Shown here: one piece after another, positions 35,078 through 43,602 of the stretch
Layout: each line of letters starts with the position of its first letter
Numbering within the stretch: the first letter of the stretch is position 1
From: Pseudaquabacterium pictum
GTDB taxonomy: Bacteria; Pseudomonadota; Gammaproteobacteria; Burkholderiales; Burkholderiaceae_C
Length of the DNA stretch: 64,000 nucleotides
Direction: 5' to 3'
NCBI RefSeq assembly: GCF_005403045.1
Contig: NZ_BJCL01000001.1
Coordinates: forward strand, 1 to 64,000
Program-made: the position numbers and the translations under genes
The notes under the pieces: generated by a model
What the model saw: the letters and a program-made list of their open reading frames with translations, nothing else
Told to the model about the DNA's origin: nothing
Database searches by the model: none

Positions 35078-36814
35078 TCAGAACGACGCCCAGTCGTCCG
35101 CGTCGGCGTTGCTGGTGGCCGGCGCGGCGGCGCGCGGGCTGGCTGCCGGTGCCGCGGGTGCCGGCTTGGCGGCCGTGCGGGGCGGGGTGGCGGCCTTGTG
35201 GACCGTGCGGGCGGTGGCCGCCGGCGCGGACGGCATGGCAGCGAACCCCGCCGACTGGCCGGCCAGCTTGAACACCGCCACCGCCTGCACCAGCTGCTGG
35301 GCCTGGCTGCGCAGGCTCTCGGCGGCGGCCGCGCTCTCCTCCACCAGGGCTGCGTTCTGCTGCGTGGCCTGGTCCATCTGGCTGACCGCCTGGCCGACCT
35401 GCTGCACGCCCGCGCTCTGCTCGGCGCTGGCCGAGGTGATCTCGGCCACGATGTCGCTGACGCGCTGGATGGCACCGACGATCTCGCCCATGGTCTTGCC
35501 GGCGTGGTCGACCAGCCCGGTGCCCTGCTCGACCTGCTCGACGCTGCGGCCGATCAGGGTCTTGATCTCCTTGGCCGCCTCGGCACTGCGCTGCGCCAGG
35601 CTGCGCACCTCGCTGGCCACCACGGCGAAGCCGCGGCCCTGCTCCCCGGCCCGTGCCGCCTCCACCGCCGCGTTCAGCGCCAGGATGTTGGTCTGGAAGG
35701 CGATGCCATCGATGACGCTGATGATGTCGCCGATCTTGCGGCTGCTGTCGTGGATGCCCTGCATGGTGGTCACCACCTTGCCGACCACCTCGCCACCCTG
35801 GGCGGCCACCGCCGATGCGCCCTGCGCCAGTTCATTGGCCTGGCGGGCGCTGTCGGCGTTGTGGCGCACCGTGGTGCCCAGCTCCTCCATCGTGGCGGCG
35901 GTCTGCTGCAGCGCGCTGGCCTGCTGCTCGGTGCGGCCGGACAGATCCTGGTTGCCCTGGGCGATCTGGGCGCTGGCCGTGGCCACGCTCTCGGAATTGC
36001 TGCGCACGCCGGCCACCACCTGGGACAGGCTGGTCTGCATGCGGGCCAGGTTGGCCATCAGGCTGTTGGTGTCGCCGGGCTGCAGGACCACCGGCACGCT
36101 CAGGTCGCCGCGTGCCACCCGCTCGGCCACGGCGGCGGCCTCGGTGGGCTCGGCGCCGAGCTGGCCGAACACGCTGCGCGCCAGCAGCACGCCCAGCAGG
36201 GCCGTCACCAGGCACAGGCCGATGCCGCCCAGCACCAGGGTGGTCTGCGTGGTCGACGCGGTGGAGGCCAATGCCGCCTCACGGGTTTCCAGCAGATCGG
36301 CTTCGGCCTTGGCGAAGGCGGCGACGTTGGCGCGGAAGGCGTCCATCGCCGCCTTGTCCTTGGCAGCGCCGAACTCCTTCTGCAGCACCTCCAGCGGCGA
36401 CTTGCCCGCCGTGACATCGCGGCGCACCGTGGCCAGGTTGTCGGCCACCGCCATGAAGGCCTTGTGGTCGGCCATCATCTTGTCGAGCCGGTCCTGCTGC
36501 GCCGGGTTGTCGGCGGTGAGCGTCTTGGCCTTGTCGAAATGCGCGCTGAAGTCTTGCCGGCCCTGCTTGAACGGTTCCAGGAACCGCTCGTCACCGCTGG
36601 CGACGAAGCCGCGCAGGCCGGTCTCGATGTTAACCATGCTGAGCAGCAGTTTCTCGGACTCGGTCAGCACCTTGTGGGTGTGGGTGTTCCAGCGCACCGT
36701 CTCCAGCAGCTTGCCGGTGTTGACTAGCGCCAAGCCCATCAGCAGGCCAGCGATGGTGAGCACGGCGGCAAAGGTCAGGACGAGCTTCTTCTTCAGGGTC
36801 CACTGGTTGAGCAT
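35078..36814 (-). CDS. Methyl-accepting chemotaxis protein
   Basis: A 578-residue chemoreceptor. TM1 spans about residues 10-32; a periplasmic CHASE3-like four-helix sensor follows (about 40-185, with [21 protein letters not shown]); TM2 spans about 190-212; then a HAMP domain and the signalling hairpin with [20 protein letters not shown] and [21 protein letters not shown]. The tail is Ala/Pro-rich and ends DDWASF, which fits the aromatic-x-x-aromatic pentapeptide that tethers CheR/CheB. It relays an unknown signal to CheA/CheW, which are not in the window. The ligand is not predictable. Confidence 0.95.
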   Translation of the reverse strand: MLNQWTLKKKLVLTFAAVLTIAGLLMGLALVNTGKLLETVRWNTHTHKVLTESEKLLLSMVNIETGLRGFVASGDERFLEPFKQGRQDFSAHFDKAKTLTADNPAQQDRLDKMMADHKAFMAVADNLATVRRDVTAGKSPLEVLQKEFGAAKDKAAMDAFRANVAAFAKAEADLLETREAALASTASTTQTTLVLGGIGLCLVTALLGVLLARSVFGQLGAEPTEAAAVAERVARGDLSVPVVLQPGDTNSLMANLARMQTSLSQVVAGVRSNSESVATASAQIAQGNQDLSGRTEQQASALQQTAATMEELGTTVRHNADSARQANELAQGASAVAAQGGEVVGKVVTTMQGIHDSSRKIGDIISVIDGIAFQTNILALNAAVEAARAGEQGRGFAVVASEVRSLAQRSAEAAKEIKTLIGRSVEQVEQGTGLVDHAGKTMGEIVGAIQRVSDIVAEITSASAEQSAGVQQVGQAVSQMDQATQQNAALVEESAAAAESLRSQAQQLVQAVAVFKLAGQSAGFAAMPSAPAATARTVHKAATPPRTAAKPAPAAPAASPRAAAPATSNADADDWASF

Positions 36815-37126
36815 GTCGGCAGTCTTCTGGAGGTGGAGGAGGTCGGCGGCCGCTCAACCCCACGGCCACAGCTGGTCATCGGCAGCCCAGGCCGGTGGCT
36901 TGAGGCCGGATTCCTCCCATTCACCGCGCTGCCCGTCGTCCGTGGTGGTGGCGCGCTGGCGCGGAACGGCCCGGGTCTCGCGCATCCAGACCGGCACAGT
37001 GGCCACCGGCGGGTGGCCGGGTGACTGCTGCCGCCTCCACACCGGCGCGCCGGGGCGTCCCCACCCGCAGCCTGGCGCACGCGCCGCGGCGCGTGGGGGC
37101 TTGCGGTGGGCCGTCAGGCGGTCGGG
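36815..37126. other. Intergenic region with gene remnant
   Basis: The 312 bases between the chemoreceptor start and the secreted-protein stop contain the CoA-transferase fragment described at 36944-37012. Purine-rich minus-sense sequence close to the chemoreceptor start may hold its ribosome site. I see no other gene, and no clear terminator for the secreted-protein gene transcribed toward it. Confidence 0.5.
36944..37012 (-). pseudogene. Remnant of a CaiB/BaiF CoA-transferase gene C-terminus
   Basis: Read on the minus strand, this stretch encodes PPVATVPVWMRETRAVPRQRATT, which closely matches ANVPIWLSETQAVPRQRAPT near the end of the intact CoA transferase at 38207-39415. At DNA level, 36951-37010 and 38301-38360 match at 52 of 60 ungapped positions by eye. 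Nothing like the rest of a CoA transferase lies on either side, so this is a broken, orphaned fragment, from duplication or from deletion of a second CoA-transferase gene. No start or function is proposed. Confidence 0.75.
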
Positions 37127-37930
37127 TCAGAGCGTGGCCCAGTCATACATGACACGCTGCGGGGTGGCCCCGGCACCGGTGGTCAGCGCGAAGAAGTCGC
37201 CAGCGATGCTGGCGTTGTTCCCGCTCACCTGACCACGGTAGAACTGGAACGGCTGCGTGCCGAGCATGCGCAGGAGCACCAGCGAACCCGTCAGGTGCGC
37301 ATAGTGTCCGAAGAAGCTGCCGCCATCGAGGGTGCCGGTCAGGTCGGCGCTGACGCAACTGAACCAGGATTGTGTGAAGTTCAGTGGCACCAGCCAGTTC
37401 TGGCCAAACTCGGCCGGGCGGTTCTTCACCTGGTAGCTCGGCGGCAGGCATGCGCGGTTGGCACTGCCCAGGGTGATGGCTGGTGTGCCGGTCGGCGCCG
37501 ACAGCGGATAGCGGCTCGCCAGGAAGCTGAAGGCGTTTCGGCCGTGCGTCGCTCCCCAGGCCTGCGACAGCGCGTAGAAGGTGCCGCTGATGACCAGGCC
37601 CTGCCGGAACACCTGACCGATGAAGACCTGGCCGATGTTTCCGCCAACCTGCCGGACCAGCACCAGCTGCTGGGATGCGGCGCAGTAGTAGCCGCTCAGG
37701 ACGTTGTTGTTGTCGTACATCCTGCCGGCCATGAAGCCGTTGGCCAGGTTTTGCAGAGACATCCGGCCCGCATGTCCGTTGGCCAGGATGTCCCAGTCGC
37801 CTGCCAGGTCCGGCAGCACGCTCTGGGCGCCAGCAGGCAGGCTGGGTGCCAGCAGGCTGGCAAGACCGGCCGTCAGCACGGCTCGACGTTGCAGGCCGTG
37901 ACCAGGGGCGGGATGGACGGAACTGAACAT
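37127..37930 (-). CDS. Secreted protein of unknown function with an internal duplication
   Basis: A 267-residue exported protein. Residues 1-36 form a signal peptide with a twin-arginine-like RRAVLTAGLASLLAPSLPAGAQ. The mature part is beta-rich. Two halves are related: LSGYYCAASQQLVLVRQVGG...IGQVFRQGLVISGTFYALSQAWGAT (from about residue 78) and FFGHYAHLTGSLVLLRMLGT...RGQVSGNNASIAGDFFALTTGAGAT (from about residue 205) align over about 60 residues. This suggests two similar beta-meander or small-barrel units. I recognise no family. A good ribosome site (GAGGAG) precedes the ATG at 37930. Its role is unknown; its neighbours give no hint. Confidence 0.75.
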   Translation of the reverse strand: MFSSVHPAPGHGLQRRAVLTAGLASLLAPSLPAGAQSVLPDLAGDWDILANGHAGRMSLQNLANGFMAGRMYDNNNVLSGYYCAASQQLVLVRQVGGNIGQVFIGQVFRQGLVISGTFYALSQAWGATHGRNAFSFLASRYPLSAPTGTPAITLGSANRACLPPSYQVKNRPAEFGQNWLVPLNFTQSWFSCVSADLTGTLDGGSFFGHYAHLTGSLVLLRMLGTQPFQFYRGQVSGNNASIAGDFFALTTGAGATPQRVMYDWATL

Positions 37931-38206
37931 GGCGGACTCCTCGCGGTGCAGAGCAGCGATGCGCTCTGGGTTGCAGTCGGCAGCGCCGACCGGGACGGGA
38001 CAGGTGGCGATTGCAGAGTAGGCTTCCCTGCGTCACGCCAGCGTCACGCGTCCCGCGTCCACACGCCCCGATCGGGGCGCAATGGATGCACCTGCCAGGA
38101 CGGCATCCACCATCTGGAGGACGCCCCGTTGAAGGGGCACGCATGCGGCGCCTTGGTCCGGCTGCGGCGCCTCCCGCCGCGCAGTTCCCGCGCGTCAGCG
38201 CCGCTG

Positions 38207-39415
38207 TCAGACCACGTTCTGCGCCCGCAGCGTGGCGATCGCATCGGCGCTGTAGCCCAGTTCGCCCAGCACCGCGTCGGTGTGCTCGCCGATGGTGGGC
38301 GCACGCTGGCGCGGCACGGCCTGGGTCTCGCTCAGCCAGATCGGCACGTTGGCCACCGGCGCCGGCACCCGCAGGCCGGGGTACATCACCGGCTGCATCA
38401 GGCCCAGCGCCTGCACCTGCGGATGGTCCAGCGCCTGCTGCGGGCTGAGCACCGGCGCGGCAGGGATCATCGCCGCGCCCAGGGTGTTGACCACGGTGTC
38501 GGTGTCGCGCGGGCGGCACCAGCGGGCCATGCGCTCGCTGAGGATGTCGCGGTGGATGCCGCGGGATTCATCGGTGGCGAAGCGCGGGTCGGTCAGCCAG
38601 TCGGGGTCGCCGGCTTCGGCGGTGGCGGGGTCGGCCGCCATCAGCTTGGCCCAGCGGCGGTACAGCGGGTTGCCGGTGACGGCCAGCAGGATGAAGCCGT
38701 CGGTCACCTCGAACACGTCCACCGGGGCCGAGGTCTGGCCGCGGTTGCCGGTGGGAACGCGGTTGACCTGGGCCACATGCTGCTCGATCAGCGTGCCGTT
38801 GGTCACCGCCAGGGCCGTGGCGAGCAGGGCGCCGGTCACCATCTGGCCGCGGCCGGTCTTGGCGCGCTCCATCAGCGCGGCCATGGTGCCGAAGGCGCAG
38901 TGCAGCGCGGTGCCGAAATCCACCCAGTTGGCGGCGGCGCGGGTGGGCCTGCCCGGGTCGCCGGTCATGTACATCGCGCCGCTCATCGCCTGGCCGATGG
39001 TGTCGAAGCCGACGTTCTGGCTCATCGGCCCCACCGGGCCGTAGGCGGTGTTGGTGACGAAGATGATGTCCTCGCGGTAGCCCTTGAGCGTGGCGTAGTC
39101 CAGGCCCATCTGCTTCAGCGTGGCCGCCGGCAGGTTGGCGATGACGATGTCGGCGCCCTTGACCATCTTCGCTACCACCTCGCGGCCGCCGGGGCTGGCC
39201 GGATCGAGCGTGATGCTGCGCTTGTTGCGGTTCATCTGCAGGAACAGCGAGCCGGCGCCCTCGGCCAGCGGGGCAGTGAAGCGGTCTTCGCTGCCGTCGC
39301 GTTTCTCGATGCGGATCACGTCCGCGCCATACTCGGCGAGCATCGCCGCGCAGTAGGGCCCGGCGATGTAGCGCCCGAAATCGAGCACGCGGATGCCTTG
39401 CAGGAGTGGAGCCAT
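38207..39415 (-). CDS. CaiB/BaiF family (class III) CoA transferase
   Basis: A 402-residue CoA transferase. It has the family start LLQGIRVLDFGRYIAGPYCAAMLAEYGADVIRIEK and the interlocked-dimer fold pattern. The catalytic Asp that forms the aspartyl-CoA thioester is most likely Asp166 in AANWVDFGTALH. The enzyme moves CoA between acyl groups, for example from succinyl-CoA or another acyl-CoA to a carboxylate; the substrate cannot be deduced. The gene diverges from a serine hydrolase gene across 78 bases. A degraded copy of its 3' part lies 1.3 kb downstream. Confidence 0.93.
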   Translation of the reverse strand: MAPLLQGIRVLDFGRYIAGPYCAAMLAEYGADVIRIEKRDGSEDRFTAPLAEGAGSLFLQMNRNKRSITLDPASPGGREVVAKMVKGADIVIANLPAATLKQMGLDYATLKGYREDIIFVTNTAYGPVGPMSQNVGFDTIGQAMSGAMYMTGDPGRPTRAAANWVDFGTALHCAFGTMAALMERAKTGRGQMVTGALLATALAVTNGTLIEQHVAQVNRVPTGNRGQTSAPVDVFEVTDGFILLAVTGNPLYRRWAKLMAADPATAEAGDPDWLTDPRFATDESRGIHRDILSERMARWCRPRDTDTVVNTLGAAMIPAAPVLSPQQALDHPQVQALGLMQPVMYPGLRVPAPVANVPIWLSETQAVPRQRAPTIGEHTDAVLGELGYSADAIATLRAQNVV

Positions 39416-39493
39416 CGTGACAGTGCCTGGTGGGTTGCGGTGCTGAAATCATCGGATCAATGGGCCCCGCGCCCTGCCACCCCGGAGACAAGC

Positions 39494-40744
39494 TTGACGA
39501 CATCCGCCACTGCGTCCGCCACCCAGCAGGGCATGTGCCCGACCCGCCTGGCCCGCATCGACAGCTTCCTGCAGAGCCGCTACATCGACACCGGCAAGCT
39601 GCCGCATGCCCACCTGGTGGTGGCCCGCGGCGGCCAGGTGGTGCACCGCAGCCTGCTGGGCCAGGCCCGGCTGGCCACGGCCGACGCGCCAGCGCTGCCG
39701 ATCGCCGAGGACAGCCTGACCCGCATCTACTCGATGACCAAGCCGATCACCAGCGTGGCCTTCATGATGCTGGTGGAAGAGGGCAAGGTGGCGCTGGAAG
39801 ACCCGGTGCACCGCTTCATCCCGGGCTGGAAGAACCTGGGGGTGTATGTCAGCGGCGCGCCGGGCATGTGGATGACGAAGCCGACCGAGGCGCCGATGCG
39901 CATGGTCGACCTGCTGCGCCACACCGCCGGCCTGACCTACGGCTTCCAGAACCGCACCAACGTGGATGCCGCCTACCGCAGCGGCAAGGTGGAGCCGTTT
40001 GCGCAGAAGGAGGGCCTGCAGGGCTTCATCGACGCGCTGGGCAAGGTGCCGCTGGAGTTCTCGCCGGGCACGGCCTGGAATTACTCGGTGGCCACCGACG
40101 TGCTGGGCTACTTGGTCGAGGTGATCTCGGGCCAGAAGTTCGAGGATTTCCTGCAGCAGCGCATCTTCGGGCCGCTGGGCATGGTGGACACCGCCTTCCA
40201 TGTCAGCGAGGACAAGCTACACCGCTTCACCGAGTGCTACACCATCGGCGGTGACGGCAAGCTGGCCGCCGCGGTGCAGGGCTGGCCCACCTTCAAGACC
40301 GCGCCGGCGGCGCCCTCGGGCGGCGGCGGCCTGGTGTCGACCATGGCCGACTACCTGCGCTTCTGCGAACTGCTGCGCCGCGGCGGTGAACTGGACGGCG
40401 TGCGCCTGCTGGGCCCCAAGACGCTGCGGCTGATGCGCAGCAACCACCTGCCGGGGCAGAAGGACCTGAACGACGTCTCGGTGTCGATGTTCGCCGAATC
40501 GATCTACGCTGGCGTGGGCTTCGGTCTGGGCTTCGCGATGACCACCGATGTCGCCAAGACCGGCCTGGCCGGCAGCCTGGGCGAATACTGGTGGGGCGGC
40601 ATGGCCAGCACCGCCTTCTGGATCGACCCGGTGGAAGACCTCAGCGTGGTGTTCTTCACCCAGCTGATCCCGTCCAGCTTGTACCCGATCCGCCGGGAGC
40701 TGCGCACCCTGGTGAACGCGGCCATCGTCGACAGCAAGGCTTGA
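39494..40744 (+). CDS. Serine hydrolase of the beta-lactamase / EstB family
   Basis: A 416-residue class C beta-lactamase-like hydrolase. The nucleophile motif SxxK is SMTK (Ser80/Lys83), the second motif is the Tyr in WNYSVATDVLGYLVE, and a Gly-rich third motif lies near WWGGMASTAFWIDP. Family members are esterases, carboxypeptidases or lactonases; there is no signal peptide, so a cytoplasmic esterase is likely. The TTG at 39494 is preferred because GGAG lies 7 bases upstream; the ATG at 39533 is an alternative. It is followed after 5 bases by an EamA transporter gene. Confidence 0.9.
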   Translation: MTTSATASATQQGMCPTRLARIDSFLQSRYIDTGKLPHAHLVVARGGQVVHRSLLGQARLATADAPALPIAEDSLTRIYSMTKPITSVAFMMLVEEGKVALEDPVHRFIPGWKNLGVYVSGAPGMWMTKPTEAPMRMVDLLRHTAGLTYGFQNRTNVDAAYRSGKVEPFAQKEGLQGFIDALGKVPLEFSPGTAWNYSVATDVLGYLVEVISGQKFEDFLQQRIFGPLGMVDTAFHVSEDKLHRFTECYTIGGDGKLAAAVQGWPTFKTAPAAPSGGGGLVSTMADYLRFCELLRRGGELDGVRLLGPKTLRLMRSNHLPGQKDLNDVSVSMFAESIYAGVGFGLGFAMTTDVAKTGLAGSLGEYWWGGMASTAFWIDPVEDLSVVFFTQLIPSSLYPIRRELRTLVNAAIVDSKA

Positions 40745-40749
40745 GCGCC

Positions 40750-41637
40750 GTGCCCCTGGCCGGTGCCGTGGCCGATCCGCGCACCCACGCCCTGGCCCTG
40801 GCGGCGGCCGCGCTGGCGGCCGCCTGCTTCATCGGCATGGACAGCACCGCCAAGCTGCTGGGCGAGCGCTATGGCACCACGCAGGTGACGTTTCTGCGCT
40901 TTGCCATGGGTGCGCTGTATGCCGTGCCGTTGTGGCTGTGGCGGCGCACGCCGCTGCCGGCGCGGCCGCAGTGGCGCTGGCATCTGCTGCGCAGCGGCCT
41001 GCTGATGGTGGCGCTGCTGACCTGGTTCTATGCGCTCAAGCAACTGCCGCTGGTGCAGGCGGTGGGCGTGGGCTACACCGCGCCGCTGTTCATCGCGCTC
41101 CTGGCGATGTGGGTGCTGCGCGAGCGGCCATCGCGCTGGATCTGGGCCGCGCTGGCCGTCGGCGCGCTGGGCGTGGGCGTGGCACTGTGGCCCGAGCTGT
41201 CGGCCACCGATGCGCCGGGCAGCGAGGCCCGGCTGTGGGGCATGGCCGCGGCCGGCGTGTCGGCCATCACCTATGCCGGGGTGGTGGTGGTGGCCCGCCA
41301 CCAGGCCCAGCATGACGCGCTGTGGACCATCCTGCTGGTGCAGAACCTGCTGCCGGTGCTGGTACTTGCGGTGCCGATGGCCTGGCTGTGGCAGCCGATG
41401 CTGGCCAGCGACATCCCCATCCTGCTGCTGATGGGCGCGCTGGCCACCGGCGGCCTGCTGTGCATCACCTGGGCCTTCTCCCACATCGAGGCCAGCCGCG
41501 CCGCGCCGGTGGAGTACACCGGCCTGGTGTGGGCGGCGCTGCTGGGCTTTGCGGTGTTCGGCGAGGTGCCGACGGTGTGGAGCCTGAGCTCGGCCGCGCT
41601 GATCACCCTGGGCTGCCTGCTGCTGGTGAGACGGTAA
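40750..41637 (+). CDS. EamA/DMT-superfamily transporter
   Basis: A 295-residue inner-membrane protein with ten hydrophobic segments in two EamA repeats (about 15-135 and 155-290). Typical features are FIGMDSTAKLL at the start, the VQAVGVGYTAPLFIALLAMWVLRERP of repeat one, and the matching RAAPVEYTGLVWAALLGFAVFGEVPT of repeat two. DMT proteins usually export amino acids or other metabolites. Translation probably starts at the GTG 40750, close after the hydrolase stop, so the two are co-transcribed, probably together with the amidase gene. Confidence 0.9.
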   Translation: MPLAGAVADPRTHALALAAAALAAACFIGMDSTAKLLGERYGTTQVTFLRFAMGALYAVPLWLWRRTPLPARPQWRWHLLRSGLLMVALLTWFYALKQLPLVQAVGVGYTAPLFIALLAMWVLRERPSRWIWAALAVGALGVGVALWPELSATDAPGSEARLWGMAAAGVSAITYAGVVVVARHQAQHDALWTILLVQNLLPVLVLAVPMAWLWQPMLASDIPILLLMGALATGGLLCITWAFSHIEASRAAPVEYTGLVWAALLGFAVFGEVPTVWSLSSAALITLGCLLLVRR

Positions 41638-41662
41638 ACCTTTGAATCCGGAGACGTTCAAC

Positions 41663-43111
41663 ATGACCCATCTGCACTTCGAGAGCGCCACCCGCCTGGC
41701 CCAGCGCATCCGCGCGCGCGAGACCAGCGCGCGCGACCTGCTGGAACACTTCCTGGCCCGGGTCGACCGGCTGAACCCGGCGCTGAACGCGGTGGTGGTG
41801 CAGGACCGCGCTGGCGCCCGTGCTGCGGCCGACGCGGCCGATGCCGCCCAGGCCCGCGGCGATGCGCTGGGCCCGCTGCACGGCGTGCCGATGACGGTCA
41901 AAGAGAGCTACGACCTGGCTGGCACGCCCACCACCTGGGGCATCCCCGAACTGCGCGACAACACCGTCCACACCGACGCACTGGCCATCCAGCGCCTGAA
42001 GGCGGCCGGCGCGGTGGTGTTCGGCAAGACCAATGTGCCGATCCGGCTGGCCGATTTCCAGAGCTACAACGCGATCTACGGCACGACGCAGAACCCGTGG
42101 AAGCACGGCGCCACGCCAGGTGGATCTTCCGGCGGCAGCGCGGCGGCGCTGGCGGCCGGCCTCACCGGCCTGGAGATCGGCAGCGACATCGGCGGCAGCA
42201 TCCGCAACCCGGCGCACTACTGCGGCGTGTTCGGCCTCAAGCCCACCTGGAACCTGGTGCCGATGCGCGGCCATGCGCTGGGCGGCGTGCTGACGCCCAC
42301 CGACATCTCGGTGATCGGACCGTTGGCCCGCTCGGCGCACGACCTGGAACTGGCGCTGCACCTGCTGTTGCCGCCCGACGTGATCGAAGCCCGCGGCCTG
42401 CGGGTCGATCTGCCCGGCCTGACCGAGCCCACCCGCGCGCTGCGGGTGGCGGTGTGGCGCACCGATGCGCTGTGCCCGGTGTCGGCCGCGGTGCAGGCGC
42501 GGGTGGACGCGGTGGCCCGGGCGCTGGCCGGGCAGGGCGCCCAGGTGGACGATGCCGCCCGTCCCGGTTTCGAGGCGGCGCACAGCCATGCGGTGTTCCA
42601 GGGCCTGCTGCAGGCGGCGATGAGCGTGCGCTTCCCCGATGCCGACTTCGCCCAGCTGGTGGCCGAGGCGGCCGCGCTCGATCCGGCCGACCAGGGCCCT
42701 GCAGCCCAGGTGCTGCGCGCCCAGACCATGCGCGCCCGCGACTGGCAGCGCCTCAACGAGGCCCGCACCCAGATCCGCTGGGCCTGGCACCGCTTCTTCC
42801 AGCAGTGGGATGTGGTGGTGGCGCCGGTGATGTCGACCACGGCCTTTCCGCAGGACGAGCGGCCGTTCGGTCAGCGCAGCATCGGTGTGGACGGCCAGAG
42901 CCTGCCGTACTTCAGCCAGATCTTCTGGGCTGGCCTGGCCGGTGTGGCCCAGCTGCCGGCGGTGGTGGTGCCCGGCGGCGCGGCGCCTGACGGCCTGCCA
43001 GTGGGCGTGCAGCTGATCGGTCCGGCCTACGGTGACCTGCGGATGGTGCAGCTGGCCCAGCGGCTGGAGGCATTGGGCTTCGCCTTTACGCCACCGCCCG
43101 GCATGGCCTGA
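41663..43111 (+). CDS. Amidase (amidase-signature family)
   Basis: A 482-residue amidase-signature enzyme. The Ser-cisSer-Lys triad is visible: Lys80 in MTVKESYD, the Ser pair 155/156 in PGGSSGGSAAALAAG and the nucleophile Ser179 in GSDIGGSIRNPA. It hydrolyses a carboxamide to the acid and ammonia; the substrate is unknown. The ATG at 41663 follows GGAG at a spacing of about 9 bases; an in-frame TTG lies at 41642. It lies 25 bases after the transporter gene, which suggests an operon of serine hydrolase, exporter and amidase. Confidence 0.94.
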   Translation: MTHLHFESATRLAQRIRARETSARDLLEHFLARVDRLNPALNAVVVQDRAGARAAADAADAAQARGDALGPLHGVPMTVKESYDLAGTPTTWGIPELRDNTVHTDALAIQRLKAAGAVVFGKTNVPIRLADFQSYNAIYGTTQNPWKHGATPGGSSGGSAAALAAGLTGLEIGSDIGGSIRNPAHYCGVFGLKPTWNLVPMRGHALGGVLTPTDISVIGPLARSAHDLELALHLLLPPDVIEARGLRVDLPGLTEPTRALRVAVWRTDALCPVSAAVQARVDAVARALAGQGAQVDDAARPGFEAAHSHAVFQGLLQAAMSVRFPDADFAQLVAEAAALDPADQGPAAQVLRAQTMRARDWQRLNEARTQIRWAWHRFFQQWDVVVAPVMSTTAFPQDERPFGQRSIGVDGQSLPYFSQIFWAGLAGVAQLPAVVVPGGAAPDGLPVGVQLIGPAYGDLRMVQLAQRLEALGFAFTPPPGMA

Positions 43112-43152
43112 TCCGTCTGCTGCGATCGCGCCGGGGGCAGCCGCCCCTGGCC

Positions 43153-43200
43153 TTGTACTCGAGTGTCTAGGTGTACTATAGTAGTGGTACACATAGACAC
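43153..43200 (+). promoter_or_regulatory. Promoter embedded in an inverted repeat (probable GntR autoregulatory operator)
   Basis: A strong sigma70-like promoter, -35 TTGTAC (43153-43158), an 18-base spacer and -10 TATAGT (43177-43182), lies within a long inverted repeat. Its arms are GTGTCTA (43163-43169) with TAGACAC (43194-43200), and GTGTAC (43171-43176) with GTACAC (43187-43192). The centre holds the palindrome TACTATAGTA (43174-43183). A dimeric repressor bound here would cover the -10 element. The region is unusually AT-rich for this genome. Transcripts would have a leader of about 15 bases without a Shine-Dalgarno. Confidence 0.85.
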
Positions 43201-43203
43201 CCG

Positions 43204-43602
43204 ATGGACGACGATTTCGCCTTCAGCATCCAGACTGGGTCGGCCGAGCCGATCTACCGGCAGCTGATCGACCATGTCCGCCGCCGGGTGGCAAGCGGCC
43301 AGATCAAGGCGGGCGACGAGATCCCCTCGGTGCGTGAGCTGGCCCAGCGCCTGGCCGTGCACCCGATGACCATCAGCAAGGCCTACAGCCTGCTGGAGGC
43401 CGAAGGCCTGCTGGAGCGCCGCCGCGGCCTGGCCATGCGGGTGGCCGCCCAGCACCAGGCCGCCCGGTCGACCGATGAGCGCATCACCTTGCTGCGCCCG
43501 GCGCTGGCTCGCGCCGCTGCCGAGGCGCGGCAACTGCAACTGCCGCGGCACACCGTGCTGCAGCTCTTCCAGGACATCCTCGACGAGGACGACACGCCAT
43601 GA
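43204..43602 (+). CDS. GntR-family regulator, YtrA subfamily
   Basis: A 132-residue transcription factor. The N-terminal winged helix-turn-helix (PIYRQLIDHVRRRVASGQIKAGDEIPSVRELAQRLAVHPMTISKAYSLLEAEGLLE, about residues 16-75) is typical of GntR. The C-terminal part is only ~60 residues, too short for a FadR or HutC ligand domain and typical of the YtrA subfamily, which controls ABC exporters. It heads an operon with an ABC ATPase and a membrane protein, and the palindromic promoter upstream suggests autorepression. Its stop overlaps the ATPase start (ATGA). Confidence 0.93.
   Translation: MDDDFAFSIQTGSAEPIYRQLIDHVRRRVASGQIKAGDEIPSVRELAQRLAVHPMTISKAYSLLEAEGLLERRRGLAMRVAAQHQAARSTDERITLLRPALARAAAEARQLQLPRHTVLQLFQDILDEDDTP

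Noticed and set aside
38115-38145. GCCCC...GGGGC hairpin as terminator for the CoA transferase gene
   Set aside because: Only a 5-bp stem and no U-tract on the relevant strand.
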